A DNA stretch of 64,000 nucleotides from Streptomyces sp. 2114.4 (GCF_900187385.1 NZ_FYEY01000001.1:7688001-7752000); one strand, 5' to 3'; shown: positions 44,377 through 53,329, numbered from the stretch's first letter. Notes: generated by a model not told the origin, from the letters alone. Translations and numbers: made by a program.

Positions 44377-45912
44377 ATGAGAACCGTCAAGGGCCCCACC
44401 GACCACGTCGTGGTGGTCGGCGCCGGCCTCTCCGGACTGTCCGCCACGCTGCAGCTGCTCGGCGCCGGCCGGCGGGTGACGGTCGTCGAGCGCGAGGCGC
44501 TGCCCGGCGGCCGGGCTGGCCGGATCGAGAGCCACGGCTACCGCATCGACACCGGGCCGACCGTACTGACCATGCCGGACCTCATCGACGAGGCGTTCGC
44601 CGCGGTCGGCGAACGCCTCACCCACCGGATGGAACTGCGGGCCCTGCACCCGGCGTACCGCGCCCGGTTCGCCGACGGCAGCGAGCTGGACGTACACACC
44701 GACGCCCAGGCGATGGAGGCCGAGGTCGAACGGTTCGCCGGCCCCGCGGCGGCCCACGGCTACCGGCGGCTGCGGCACTGGCTCCAGCAGCTGTACGCGG
44801 TCCAGCGGCACCGCTTCATCGACGCCAACTTCGACTCACCGCTGCAGCTGCTGCACCCGGATCTGGTCCGCCTCGCCGCGCTCGGCGGCTTCGGCCGGCT
44901 CGACGACCGCATCGGCCGCTTCCTGCCGGACCCGCGGCTGCGCCGGGTCTTCTCCTTCCAGGCGCTGTACGCCGGTGTGCCGCCCGCGCGTGCCCTGGCC
45001 GCCTATGCCGTCATCGCCTATATGGACACGGTGGGCGGGGTGTACTTCCCCCGCGGCGGGATGCACGCCCTGCCCCGGGCCATGGCGGACGCGGCCGCCG
45101 ACGCAGGTGCCGTCTTCCGCTACGGCCACCCGGTCACCCGGCTGGAACGCAGCGGTGACCGCATCACCGCCGTGGTGACCGCGCACGAGCGCATCCCCTG
45201 CGACGCGGTGGTCCTCACCCCCGACCTCCCGGTCGTCCACCGGCTGCTCGGCCGGCGCCCCCGCCGCCCGCTCCGCCTCCGTCACGCGCCCTCCGCGGTG
45301 GTCCTGCACGCCGGTACCGACCGGACCTGGCCGCGGCTGGCGCACCACACGCTCTCCTTCGGCGCCGCGTGGGAGCGGACCTTCGACGAACTCACCCGCA
45401 CCGGCCGGCTGATGAGCGACCCCTCGCTGCTCCTCACCCGTCCCACCGCCACCGACCCCGGGCTCGCCCCGCCAGGGCGCCACTTGCACTACATCCTGGC
45501 GCCCTGCCCCAACACCGAGACCGGCCCCGGCGCCGGGGACTGGCACGACCTGGCCCCCCGGTACAGAGACAGCCTGCTCTCCGTACTGGAGGGCCGGGGA
45601 CTCACCGGCATCGGTGCCGCCACCGAGGTGCACCACCTGGTCACCCCCGCCGACTGGGCCGCGCAGGGGCTCGCCGCCGGAACACCGTTCTCCGCCGCCC
45701 ACACCCTGGCGCAGACCGGCCCCTTCCGCCCCCGCAACCTCGTGCGCGGCACCGAGAACGCCGTGCTGGCGGGCTGCGGCACGACCCCTGGTGTCGGAGT
45801 CCCCACCGTCCTGATCTCCGGCAAGCTCGCCGCGGCCCGCATCACCGGCCCGCGGCCCGCCCGTTCCCCCGCAGGCACGCCCCGCCCCACCCCGAGAGGC
45901 ATCCCGGCATGA
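44377..45912 (+). CDS. crtI: Phytoene desaturase
   Basis: The 511-residue FAD enzyme begins with the dinucleotide motif VVVVGAGLSGLSATLQL and has GGRAGRIESHGYRIDTGPTV. VYFPRGGMHALPRAMADAA follows in the middle and GCGTTPGVGVPTVLISG near the C-terminus, as in CrtI. It introduces double bonds into phytoene to give lycopene or a related product. The ATG 44377 follows GAAGGGGA. It is coupled to crtB by ATGA. Confidence 0.92.
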   Translation: MRTVKGPTDHVVVVGAGLSGLSATLQLLGAGRRVTVVEREALPGGRAGRIESHGYRIDTGPTVLTMPDLIDEAFAAVGERLTHRMELRALHPAYRARFADGSELDVHTDAQAMEAEVERFAGPAAAHGYRRLRHWLQQLYAVQRHRFIDANFDSPLQLLHPDLVRLAALGGFGRLDDRIGRFLPDPRLRRVFSFQALYAGVPPARALAAYAVIAYMDTVGGVYFPRGGMHALPRAMADAAADAGAVFRYGHPVTRLERSGDRITAVVTAHERIPCDAVVLTPDLPVVHRLLGRRPRRPLRLRHAPSAVVLHAGTDRTWPRLAHHTLSFGAAWERTFDELTRTGRLMSDPSLLLTRPTATDPGLAPPGRHLHYILAPCPNTETGPGAGDWHDLAPRYRDSLLSVLEGRGLTGIGAATEVHHLVTPADWAAQGLAAGTPFSAAHTLAQTGPFRPRNLVRGTENAVLAGCGTTPGVGVPTVLISGKLAAARITGPRPARSPAGTPRPTPRGIPA

Positions 45913-46898
45913 CCGCTCGCGAACTGGACGCCGCAGGTATCACCGACCCCCTTCTGCGCGACGCCTACGCCCACTGCCGCCGGCTCAACGCCCGGCACGG
46001 CAAGACCTACTTCCTCGCCACCCGGCTGCTGCCCGTGGAACGACGGCCGGCCGTTCACGCCCTGTACGGCTTCGCCCGCCGGGCCGACGACCTCGTCGAC
46101 GAACCCGGAGCGGGCCGCTCCACCGCCGACTGCGCACGGGCGCTCGACGCCCTTCAACGCTGCCTGGAGGAGGCCCTGCGCGGGGGAGAGACAGCGGAAC
46201 CGGTGGTGCGTGCGGTGGCGCACACCGCGGCCGTCTACGGCATCGACCACCGGCACTTCACGGACTTCATGGCGTCGATGCGCAGCGATCTGACCGTGAC
46301 GGACTACCCGACGTACGAGGACCTGCGGCGCTATGTGCACGGCTCGGCCGCGGTGATGGGGCTGGAGATGCTGCCGGTGCTCGGCACGGTCGGGCCGCAG
46401 GAGGAAGCCGCACCGCACGCCGCCGCCCTGGGCATCGCCTTCCAGCTCACCAACTTCCTGCGCGATGTCGGCGAAGACCTCGACCGGGGCCGGATCTACC
46501 TGCCCGCCGACCTGCTGGCGGCGCACGGCGTCGACCGCGCACTGCTGCGGTGGAGCCGGGACACCGGCCACCACGACCCGCGGATCACCGCGGCCATGAC
46601 GGCGGCCGCCGAGCTCACCCGCGGCGTCTACCGCGAGGCGGAGCCCGGCCTCGCCCTGCTCGACCCGGTGTCGCGCCCGTGTATCCGCACCGCGTTCGTC
46701 CTCTACCGCGCCATCCTCGATGCCGTACGCGACGACGGGTACGCCGTGCTGCACCGCCGCGCGGTGGTCTCCCGCAGACGCCGCGCGGCCACCGCGTCCG
46801 GCGGTCTGGTCCGGGTCGCCGCCGCCCGCATCGCCGCCCGCCGCCCCGCCGTGCGACGTGCCGGGGTGCCACACCGCCCGCAGGAGGAGACCTCATGA
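45909..46898 (+). CDS. crtB: Phytoene synthase
   Basis: The 329-residue protein is a squalene/phytoene synthase with FARRADDLVDEPG and LRDVGEDLDRGRIYLP, the two Asp-rich Mg-binding motifs, and the YFLATRLLP start signature. It condenses two geranylgeranyl diphosphates to phytoene. No GGPP synthase (crtE) is in the window, so the substrate must be made elsewhere. The C-terminus is Arg-rich. ATGA overlaps exist on both sides (crtI and the Rieske gene). Confidence 0.93.
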   Translation: MTARELDAAGITDPLLRDAYAHCRRLNARHGKTYFLATRLLPVERRPAVHALYGFARRADDLVDEPGAGRSTADCARALDALQRCLEEALRGGETAEPVVRAVAHTAAVYGIDHRHFTDFMASMRSDLTVTDYPTYEDLRRYVHGSAAVMGLEMLPVLGTVGPQEEAAPHAAALGIAFQLTNFLRDVGEDLDRGRIYLPADLLAAHGVDRALLRWSRDTGHHDPRITAAMTAAAELTRGVYREAEPGLALLDPVSRPCIRTAFVLYRAILDAVRDDGYAVLHRRAVVSRRRRAATASGGLVRVAAARIAARRPAVRRAGVPHRPQEETS

Positions 46899-47908
46899 CC
46901 CGACAGGCCCCCCGGCCTCCGCGGCTCCCGCTCCGGCTGCGGCCGCGGCCCGTGCCGTGGGAAGCGCAGCGTCCCACCTGGCGCGACGCGCAACCCGCGC
47001 GTATCGCCGACGCCGTCAAGGCAGCCCTCGCCCGCCCGTCCGGCAACTGGTTCGTCCTCGGCGCGAGCGGCGGCATCGGCGTCCACCGGGCTTTCGGCCG
47101 CACCGTCGCCGGTATCGAGGTCGTCGCCTGGCGCGACCCGGCCGGCCGGCTGATGGCGGGGCCAGGGGCCTGTCCGCACCTGGGCGCGCCGCTGGACCGA
47201 AGCCCCGTGCACTGTGGCATCCTCCGCTGCCGCTGGCACGGACTCGCCCTGGACGGCGCCCCGTTCGCGGGCTGGGAGCCGTTCCCGGCCTACGACGACG
47301 GGCTGCTGGCCTGGGTACGCCTCGACGGGGCCGGCGGGGAGCAGCCGCTGCCCGAACCGGTCCTGCCCGCCCGGCCGCGGACGGCGGGTGCCCTCACCGC
47401 GGTGCACACCGTCACCGGCCGCTGCGATCCCGAGGACGTGCTGGCCAACCGTCTCGACCCGTGGCACGGCGCCTGGTTGCACCCGTACTCCTTCGTCGAC
47501 CTCACCGTGGCCGGCACCCCCTCGGACAGTGGCGGGGAAGGGGCGGACGGCATCGCGGTCGAGGTCTCCTTCAAGGTCGCCGGGCGCGCCGTGGTGCCGG
47601 TCACGGCCCACTTCACCGCCCCCGAGCCGCGCACGGTGGTGATGCGGATCGTGGCCGGCGAGGGCCGGGGCTCCGTGGTGGAGACCCACGCCACCCCGCT
47701 GGGCCCGGACGGCCGGGGGCGGCCGCGCACCGCGGTCACCGAGGCGATCGTCGCCACCTCCCGGCGCCCCGGCTTCGCCCTCGCGCGCGCGGCCGCGCCC
47801 GCCCTGCGCCCGCTGCTGCGCGCCGGCTCGCGCCGGCTGTGGCGGGACGACCTGGCCTATGCCGAGCGCCGCTGGGAACTGCGCAGCAGCGGACGTTTCC
47901 CGGGCTGA
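46895..47908 (+). CDS. Rieske [2Fe-2S] protein (DUF5914-type) of the carotenoid operon
   Basis: The 337-residue protein has a Rieske cluster site: C-x-H in GACPHLGAP and C-x2-H in LRCRWHGLAL, at about residues 90-115. The C-terminal 200 residues resemble a ring-hydroxylase-like or DUF5914 domain (DPWHGAWLHPYSFVDLTVAG), with an H-x4-H-like pair. Such proteins oxygenate or otherwise oxidise a hydrophobic substrate. Its ATG overlaps the crtB stop, tying it to carotenoid synthesis. A ring oxygenase role is inferred, not shown. Confidence 0.78.
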   Translation: MTRQAPRPPRLPLRLRPRPVPWEAQRPTWRDAQPARIADAVKAALARPSGNWFVLGASGGIGVHRAFGRTVAGIEVVAWRDPAGRLMAGPGACPHLGAPLDRSPVHCGILRCRWHGLALDGAPFAGWEPFPAYDDGLLAWVRLDGAGGEQPLPEPVLPARPRTAGALTAVHTVTGRCDPEDVLANRLDPWHGAWLHPYSFVDLTVAGTPSDSGGEGADGIAVEVSFKVAGRAVVPVTAHFTAPEPRTVVMRIVAGEGRGSVVETHATPLGPDGRGRPRTAVTEAIVATSRRPGFALARAAAPALRPLLRAGSRRLWRDDLAYAERRWELRSSGRFPG

Positions 47909-48007
47909 CACCGGCGGGCGGCCTTGAGCCCTGGCTTCAAGTACCGCCTGCTGCACGGGACTTCGAAGACCGGCTCCGCCACCTCGACAAACCGGGAACA
48001 CCCCCGT

Positions 48008-49621
48008 TCACCGCTCCGCCCACCGCGCCGCCCACCGCAGTACCGCGGAGCGCCCCCTGTCCGGCACGGTCCACAAGGTCTGGCCGCGTACCCCCCAGCG
48101 CCTCAGCAGCGCATTGGCCGCGAGGAACCCGGTCGTCGCCGCGCGCTCCATCAGCGCCACCGGGAACGGGGTGCGCACCGCATCGCCCGCGACCACCACC
48201 CGGGGGTCGGGCGTGTGCACGGTCGGCCGGTCGCCGAAGCCGCCCACCGGGAACAGCGGGCAGTCCGCGCGCCACTCGTGCCGCCGGTCGACGATCCGGA
48301 CACCGCGCGTCTCCGGGTAGACGGCGTGCAACTGTTCCACCAGGCGACGCTGTTCGTCCGCCCGGTCCGCTCCCGGGGCCACGGCGTAGGCATGCAGTTC
48401 GAGCACCGAGCCGCCGGTGCGCGCCGACCAGCGGGCCGCCTCCCCTTCCCAGCGCTCCAGCACGCTGACGTTGTCCAGGGACCCGTAGCCGCTGGTGCCC
48501 AGGAAACCGGGCCGGTCGGCGCGCACCCGTCGCTCCAGCCACAGCCGCGACACCAGGAAGGGCGGCGCGGTCCGCAGCCGCCCGACCCGTGCCCGCCATG
48601 CGGCGTCCCCCAACCCGTCCGAAGCGGCGACGAGTTGCCGCAGCCCGCCGGGGTCCAGCGCCAGCACCACCGCGTCGAACCGGCGTGCCTCGCCCCGCGC
48701 GACGACACGCACCCCGCCGTCCGCCGGCTCGACCCTCGTCACCGTGGTGTCCGTGCACAGCCGCACCCCGTGCCCCGTCAGATACCGGCCGAGCGGGTGC
48801 CACAACGCCTGCGGGAAGGGCTCGGCGGGCACGTCGAAGAGCAGCCCCTCGCTGGAGCCGAGGAAGTAGATGTGGAACATCAACACCAGTTCCGCTGCGG
48901 ACAGTTCCCGTGGGTCGGCGAAGAAACTCCGGGAGAACACCTCGAACGCGAGATGCCGCGCGGCCTCGGGGAAGCGGATGCGGGAGAGGAAGTCCTGGGC
49001 GCTGATGCCGTCCAGCCGCTCGTAGACCTGCGGCACCCTTACGTCGAGCAGCGGCAGGGCCGCACCCGGACGCATCCGCGCCAGGTCCCGCCAGGTGAAC
49101 GTGGGACTCAGCGCCACGAATCCCAGCGCGCTCCACGGCGGCGTCCGGGGCACCCGCGCAAAGCTGTCCCGCAGGCCCGCACGGTGGCACAGCGGGTAGT
49201 CGGGCAGCCGTCGGAGCATGTCCAGTCCCGGGTCGGCCCGGCGCAGCAGCCCCCGCAGGTTGTAGTACTGCGGGAAGAAGGCGTGGAACCCCCGGCTCAT
49301 GGTCGCCGTCGAGCCGTCGGCGAGCCGCACGGGCCGGCCCGCCAGCCGGCCGCCCAGGTCCGCTTCGCGTTCGTACAGCGTCACCCGCACGCCCCGCTCG
49401 GCCAGCGCGGTCGCGGCGGCGAGGCCCGCGATCCCGCCGCCGACCACCGCCACACCGGGGCTGTCGGGTGCGGCCCGCTCCCGCCCCGGCGGCCCCGGCA
49501 CCCGTTGCGCCCGGCGGTCACGTCCGTGCCGCGCGGCCGCGCCCCGCACACGTCCGCGGATCACGCTCTCTTCCGAAGGGCGCACCCCGTGGCCGGGCTT
49601 ACCCTCGTGCGGCGGTGTCAT
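48008..49621 (-). CDS. crtU: CrtU-type carotene desaturase/methyltransferase (FAD oxidoreductase)
   Basis: The 537-residue protein has an Arg-rich N-terminal extension (about 50 residues), then VAVVGGGIAGLAAATALAER (FAD binding). GGRLAGRPVRLADGSTATMS, ISAQDFLSRIRFPEAARHLA and FPVGGFGDRPTVHTPDPR follow, with a C-terminal AGDAVRTPFPVALMERA. This matches CrtU, which turns beta-rings to aromatic phi-rings in isorenieratene synthesis. It overlaps crtY by ATGA on the minus strand, and the pair suggests isorenieratene-type products. It is convergent with the Rieske gene, with 99 bases between stops. Confidence 0.87.
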   Translation of the reverse strand: MTPPHEGKPGHGVRPSEESVIRGRVRGAAARHGRDRRAQRVPGPPGRERAAPDSPGVAVVGGGIAGLAAATALAERGVRVTLYEREADLGGRLAGRPVRLADGSTATMSRGFHAFFPQYYNLRGLLRRADPGLDMLRRLPDYPLCHRAGLRDSFARVPRTPPWSALGFVALSPTFTWRDLARMRPGAALPLLDVRVPQVYERLDGISAQDFLSRIRFPEAARHLAFEVFSRSFFADPRELSAAELVLMFHIYFLGSSEGLLFDVPAEPFPQALWHPLGRYLTGHGVRLCTDTTVTRVEPADGGVRVVARGEARRFDAVVLALDPGGLRQLVAASDGLGDAAWRARVGRLRTAPPFLVSRLWLERRVRADRPGFLGTSGYGSLDNVSVLERWEGEAARWSARTGGSVLELHAYAVAPGADRADEQRRLVEQLHAVYPETRGVRIVDRRHEWRADCPLFPVGGFGDRPTVHTPDPRVVVAGDAVRTPFPVALMERAATTGFLAANALLRRWGVRGQTLWTVPDRGRSAVLRWAARWAER

Positions 49622-50856
49622 GGCCGGCTCTCCTCCGGTCTGCGGGTACGTGCGACGGGCCGGCTCACCGCACCCTGGCCCGTACGGCGCAGCAGCGGAA
49701 GCTCGGCGGCGGTTCGGAGCATGGGCAGCACCGGGGTGTGCAGGCCGATGGTGAAGTCCTCCCACAGGCGGGAGCGGCCGTCGAGAAACCGCAGCAGCCG
49801 CTCCATCGGCACCGTGCGGAACAGTCCGGTGAAGAACTCGGCGCCGTCCACCCGGCCGCGGTCCAGTGCACGCAGCAGCACGGCGTCCATCGCCCGGTGC
49901 CAGGCCGTGTGGGCAGGTGGGGGGAGCGGCGGCCGGCCCGCCAGGAGGGCGGCCGCGAGGTGCGCGGACTGCCGTTGTACGGCGGCGAAGGTGTAGCCGG
50001 TCGACGCGCGGGTGGCGCCGCCCGCGGTCCCGATGCGGAACACCGAGCGGCCCGCCCGCCGCGGAAACCGGCCGTCGGTCATCGGGATCACCCCCTGCTC
50101 GACGGCGGTCACCCGGAACCCGTCCAGCCGCAGCACCTGCGCGGTGTACCGGCGCAACGCCCGCTCGTAGGCGGCGGTGTGCAGGATCCGGCGGGAGAAC
50201 TCGGTGTACTCCACCAGCGCGGTGCGCTCGCTCAGCGGCAGGACGTACCCGAAGGACAGGCCGTGGGCGGGCTGCGGGGTGCGGAAGTCCATCAGGTCGG
50301 CGGTCGCGGGATCGAACGCCGGCCGCCCGGTGCGGACGAACCACCCCCGGAAGTGCTGCTGGAGGGTGGTGCGGGCCGGCGGGAGCCGGACGCCGGGCCG
50401 GGAGTCGAAGGCCCAGCGGGCCCGGAAGACCACCGGACGTCCGGCCTCGTCGCGCCCCCGTACCTCCGCGCCGTCGGCGGCGTCCCGTACGGACTCCACC
50501 GTCGCGCCGGCCCGGACGACATGGCTCCGGCCGGCGAGGCGGGCGCCGACGAAGGCCTCGAAGTCGCGCGAGCGCAGCATCTTGTACCGCAAGGGCGCGG
50601 GCCGGCCTTCCGTCGCCGCCCCGTCGGGGCCGTGCACCCGAAGCCGCTCCCACGAGGCGGTCAGCGCCGAGTCGAAGGCGCCGCCCGGCGCTTCCCAGTA
50701 ACACCACGTCCGTTCCTGCGGGGTGAGCGGCCCGTGCGGGGCGTCGACGAGCAGCACCCTCGGCTCCCGGCTGCCCGCCTCCGGTGCGCACAGCCGGTAG
50801 GCGAGCGACAGTCCGGCCGCTCCCGCGCCGACGATGACGACCTCCGCGTCCCGCAC
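49618..50856 (-). CDS. crtY: Lycopene cyclase (CrtY type)
   Basis: The 412-residue protein starts at GTG (50854-50856) behind AGGGAGG. It begins VVIVGAGAAGLSLAYRL and has TWCYWEAPGGAFDSAL, DFRTPQPAHGLSFGYVLPL, ALVEYTEFS and RIGTAGGATRASTGYTFA, all typical of CrtY lycopene beta-cyclases. It closes the beta-rings used by CrtU. It is divergent from the ECF sigma gene across a 200-base gap that carries the sigma-type promoter. Confidence 0.92.
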   Translation of the reverse strand: MRDAEVVIVGAGAAGLSLAYRLCAPEAGSREPRVLLVDAPHGPLTPQERTWCYWEAPGGAFDSALTASWERLRVHGPDGAATEGRPAPLRYKMLRSRDFEAFVGARLAGRSHVVRAGATVESVRDAADGAEVRGRDEAGRPVVFRARWAFDSRPGVRLPPARTTLQQHFRGWFVRTGRPAFDPATADLMDFRTPQPAHGLSFGYVLPLSERTALVEYTEFSRRILHTAAYERALRRYTAQVLRLDGFRVTAVEQGVIPMTDGRFPRRAGRSVFRIGTAGGATRASTGYTFAAVQRQSAHLAAALLAGRPPLPPPAHTAWHRAMDAVLLRALDRGRVDGAEFFTGLFRTVPMERLLRFLDGRSRLWEDFTIGLHTPVLPMLRTAAELPLLRRTGQGAVSRPVARTRRPEESRP

Positions 50857-50995
50857 GCCCGGACCTCCCTGTGCCTCGATGAGCCCGACGGTGATCCTTC
50901 CGCAGCGAGGGGCCGGGAGGCGGGGTCCGACGCGCGGGAAAACCGGAGGGCCCGCCCGCGGTGCCCGCCGCGGCGTAGGCCAGAATCCTCTCCGA

Positions 50996-51024
50996 CCAAT
51001 CCGGGTGCCGCCCGGCGCCGAATC
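50996..51024 (+). promoter_or_regulatory. Putative ECF-sigma promoter of the sigma gene
   Basis: CCAATCCG (50996-51003) and CCGAATC (51018-51024) form a -35/-10-like pair, with 17 bases between CCAATC and CGAATC. The same two blocks at the same spacing recur at 52481-52509. The start codon of the sigma gene lies 33 bases downstream. Auto-regulation by the encoded ECF factor is inferred. Confidence 0.65.
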
Positions 51025-51056
51025 ACCGGTGACCCTGTCACCGTCCGGAGGTGTCC

Positions 51057-51644
51057 ATGCCCGTCGCAGCCCGCGGCGACCGATCCTCAGCGCCGCATTC
51101 CGGTGCCCTGGAAGCACTGCTCGACCGCGTCTCCCGCGGTGACCAGCAAGCATTCGAGAGCCTTTACACAGCAGTTGCCGGTTCCGTGCTGGGTCTGGTG
51201 CGCCGGGTGCTACGGGACCCCGCCCAGTCCGAGGAGGTGGCACAGGAGGTGCTGATCGAGGTGTGGCGGTCCGCGGCCCGCTATGACGCGCGGCAGGGCA
51301 GCGCCATGGCCTGGATCATGACCTTGACCCACCGGCGCGCGGTGGACCGGGTGCGCTCGGCCCAGGCGGCGGCCGACCGTGACCACCGAGCCGGAGTGCA
51401 CGCCTACACCGCGGCCTTCGACGAGGTCAGCGAACAGGTCGAACGCCGGCTGGAGCGTGAGCAGGTGCGCCGCTGCCTGGGGCAGCTGACCGAACTCCAG
51501 CGGGAGTCGGTGACGCTCGCCTACTACCGCGGGTACACCTACCGGGAGACCGCCGACCTGCTGGGCACGGCGCTGGGCACGGTCAAGACACGGCTGCGCG
51601 ACGGACTGATCCGGCTCCGCGACTGCCTGGGGGTGTCGGCATGA
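51057..51644 (+). CDS. ECF RNA polymerase sigma factor (SigK/ECF19-like)
   Basis: The 195-residue protein has a sigma-2 region (FESLYTAVAGSVLGLVRRVL ... EVLIEVWRSAARYDARQGS) and a sigma-4 region (LTELQRESVTLAYYRGYTYRE and LGTVKTRLRDGLIRLRD). The pairing with an RskA-type anti-sigma suggests the SigK group. The ATG 51057 has GGAGG 5 bases upstream; a GTG at 51051 would overlap that site. The stop overlaps the anti-sigma ATG. A matching promoter lies before it. It may also respond to a signal that controls carotenoid synthesis, but that link is only positional. Confidence 0.9.
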   Translation: MPVAARGDRSSAPHSGALEALLDRVSRGDQQAFESLYTAVAGSVLGLVRRVLRDPAQSEEVAQEVLIEVWRSAARYDARQGSAMAWIMTLTHRRAVDRVRSAQAAADRDHRAGVHAYTAAFDEVSEQVERRLEREQVRRCLGQLTELQRESVTLAYYRGYTYRETADLLGTALGTVKTRLRDGLIRLRDCLGVSA

Positions 51645-52387
51645 ACACCGTCGATCTGCACACGCTCACCGGTGCCTACGCCCTGGGGGCGCTCTCCGGC
51701 CGCGAGGCGGCGGAGTTCGACCGCCACCTCGTCCAGTGCGAGGCCTGCGCCAGAGAAGTGCGGGAGCTGCAGGAGACCGCCGCCCGGCTCGCCCTGGCGG
51801 TCGCCGAGGTGCCCCCGGCGGATCTCCGGGTGCGGGTGATGGCGGCCCTTCCCGAAGTCCGGCAGCTTCCGCCCGTACCGCGCGAGGCCACGGTGGTCCC
51901 GCTGCGCCGTCGCGCACGCCGCCGCCTGCCCTACTTCGCGGCCGCCGCCTGCCTGGCCGTCGCCGCGGTCGCCGGCGGACTGGCCGTCAACGCCCGCTAC
52001 GACGCCGACCAACAGCGGGACCGTACCGCCCGCGCCGAGGCGCAGGCGGCCGAGGTCAGTGCCCTGATGACCGCGCCGGACGCCACCTTCCACACCACGG
52101 CCTTCAAGGGCGGGGGCAGCGGGACCGTGGTGGCCTCCCGGCGGATGGGACGGACCGCCTTCCTCTACCACGGCCTGCCGGCACTGCCGGATCAGCGGGT
52201 GTACGAACTCTGGTACAGCCGCAACGGCACGATGGTGCCCGCCGGACTCGTCGAGCCCGGCCGCTCCTCGGGCACGATGCTGCTGACCGGCGGACCGCAG
52301 GGCGCGGACGGGGTCGGCATCACGGCCGAACCCGCGGGCGGCTCCAGCAGTCCCACCAGCCCGCCGCTGGGGATCCTGCGGGTATGA
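51641..52387 (+). CDS. Membrane-anchored anti-sigma factor (RskA-like, zinc type)
   Basis: The 248-residue protein has an N-terminal zinc anti-sigma motif HLVQCEACAREV (H-x3-C-x2-C, about residues 30-40). It has one membrane helix at about 97-117 (PYFAAAACLAVAAVAGGLAV) and an extracytoplasmic RskA domain (about 150-248, with LPDQRVYELWYSRNGTMVPAG). It holds the sigma factor inactive until released by proteolysis. ATGA overlap with the sigma gene fixes their stoichiometry. A 16-bp perfect terminator follows. Confidence 0.9.
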   Translation: MNTVDLHTLTGAYALGALSGREAAEFDRHLVQCEACAREVRELQETAARLALAVAEVPPADLRVRVMAALPEVRQLPPVPREATVVPLRRRARRRLPYFAAAACLAVAAVAGGLAVNARYDADQQRDRTARAEAQAAEVSALMTAPDATFHTTAFKGGGSGTVVASRRMGRTAFLYHGLPALPDQRVYELWYSRNGTMVPAGLVEPGRSSGTMLLTGGPQGADGVGITAEPAGGSSSPTSPPLGILRV

Positions 52388-52408
52388 GCTGACGTTTCAC
52401 GACGGGGA

Positions 52409-52446
52409 ACACCGGCGGCCGGCCGTCCAGGGCCGGCCGCCGGTGT
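52409..52446 (+). terminator. 16-bp perfect terminator hairpin
   Basis: ACACCGGCGGCCGGCC (52409-52424) pairs perfectly with 52431-52446 around GTCCAG. It closes the sigma/anti-sigma operon. Confidence 0.85.
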
Positions 52447-52480
52447 CCGTCGAGGCGTCGTGGTGGCCGGAAAATCGAGA

Positions 52481-52509
52481 CCAATCCGCCCCGCCCCCGG
52501 CACCGAATC
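52481..52509 (+). promoter_or_regulatory. Second ECF-type promoter, upstream of an integrase fragment
   Basis: CCAATCCG (52481-52488) and CCGAATC (52503-52509) repeat the promoter found before the sigma gene at identical spacing. The homology extends beyond the two blocks (GACCAATCCG at the left, CGGTGA at the right). It lies downstream of the terminator and is followed only by an integrase relic, so its natural gene appears to be missing. Confidence 0.6.
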
Positions 52510-52544
52510 CTCGGTGAGCGGGCCGCCGCAAGGGGACGCCGGCC

Positions 52545-53171
52545 CGCTCGATCCACATCGTCCTGCGGAACGTCTTCCGGGCCCTTCGACAAGAGGGCGT
52601 GATCTTCCGCGATCCCACCCGCGGCCTCGTCTTCGCAGGGATCAACAAGGTCCCGCCGTCCGTGCCCTCGGACCGGCTGGCCGGTGTCCTCAGCCACGCG
52701 CGGAACGACTTTCAGCGCTTCGTGATGGTGCTGGTCTGCGTCCACGCGCTCAGCAACACCGACATGCGCCACCTACTGCTCACCGACCTCGACCTGTCCC
52801 GTGAGCGCCTCATCGTCCGGCGCCCCGGCAAACGGCACATCATCTACCTGGACGAACTCACCTACCGCTGCGCCTCCGCGTGGCTCCGCGAACGTCACCG
52901 CCGCTGGCCGGTGACCACCAACCCGCATCTGCTGATCAACCGATGGACCGCGGTAGACACCACTCACTCGCCCATCGGCACCACATTCACCGCCATCTTC
53001 CGGCCCACCGGACTCACAATGCCGACGCTGCGGCAGGACCGGATCCGCGATGAGGCGTTCGAGGTCGACGACCCGCTCCACCTGATGCGCCTATTCGGCA
53101 TCTCGTCTCAAACCGCAATGCGGTACATCACCGCAGCCCACCCTGAACGCACCGCGAAGCTCCCACGGTGA
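52545..53171 (+). pseudogene. Tyrosine-recombinase/integrase-like remnant
   Basis: The open frame starts in the middle of a protein (RSIHIVLRNVFRALRQEGVI) and continues with FRDPTRGLVFAGINKVPPSV, VHALSNTDMRHLLLTDLDLS and RRPGKRHIIYLDELT. This matches the catalytic-domain part of Streptomyces site-specific integrase-like proteins. The N-terminal arm is absent, and no clear R-H-x-x-R-Y set is seen in the C-terminal part. A GTG/ATG start could be proposed only inside the domain, so I treat it as a relic of an integrated element. It begins 35 bases after an orphan ECF promoter. Confidence 0.6.
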
Positions 53172-53329
53172 GGCGAGCACACAGCGCAGGGGGCAGGTCA
53201 CCTCTTCGGATTCGAGCCCCTCGGCCGCCGACACCGCTTGGGTGATCGGAGTCCGCTTCGTCTTCGCCCTGCGCGCCGCGCACGCGTGGACCGCGTTCCG
53301 GCCGTCATCGACATCTCGCCCGCGACTGA

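Noticed and set aside
50996..51644. LitS/LitR-type light control of carotenoid synthesis
   Set aside because: No B12-binding MerR (LitR) gene is present, and the sigma factor is paired with an RskA-type anti-sigma. The matching promoters do not precede any crt gene.
53205..53265. tRNA-like GGTTCGAATCC-type arm (reverse of GGATTCGAGCCCC) that might mark an attachment site
   Set aside because: No matching acceptor, D- or anticodon arms could be drawn around it, so a tRNA or att site cannot be claimed.
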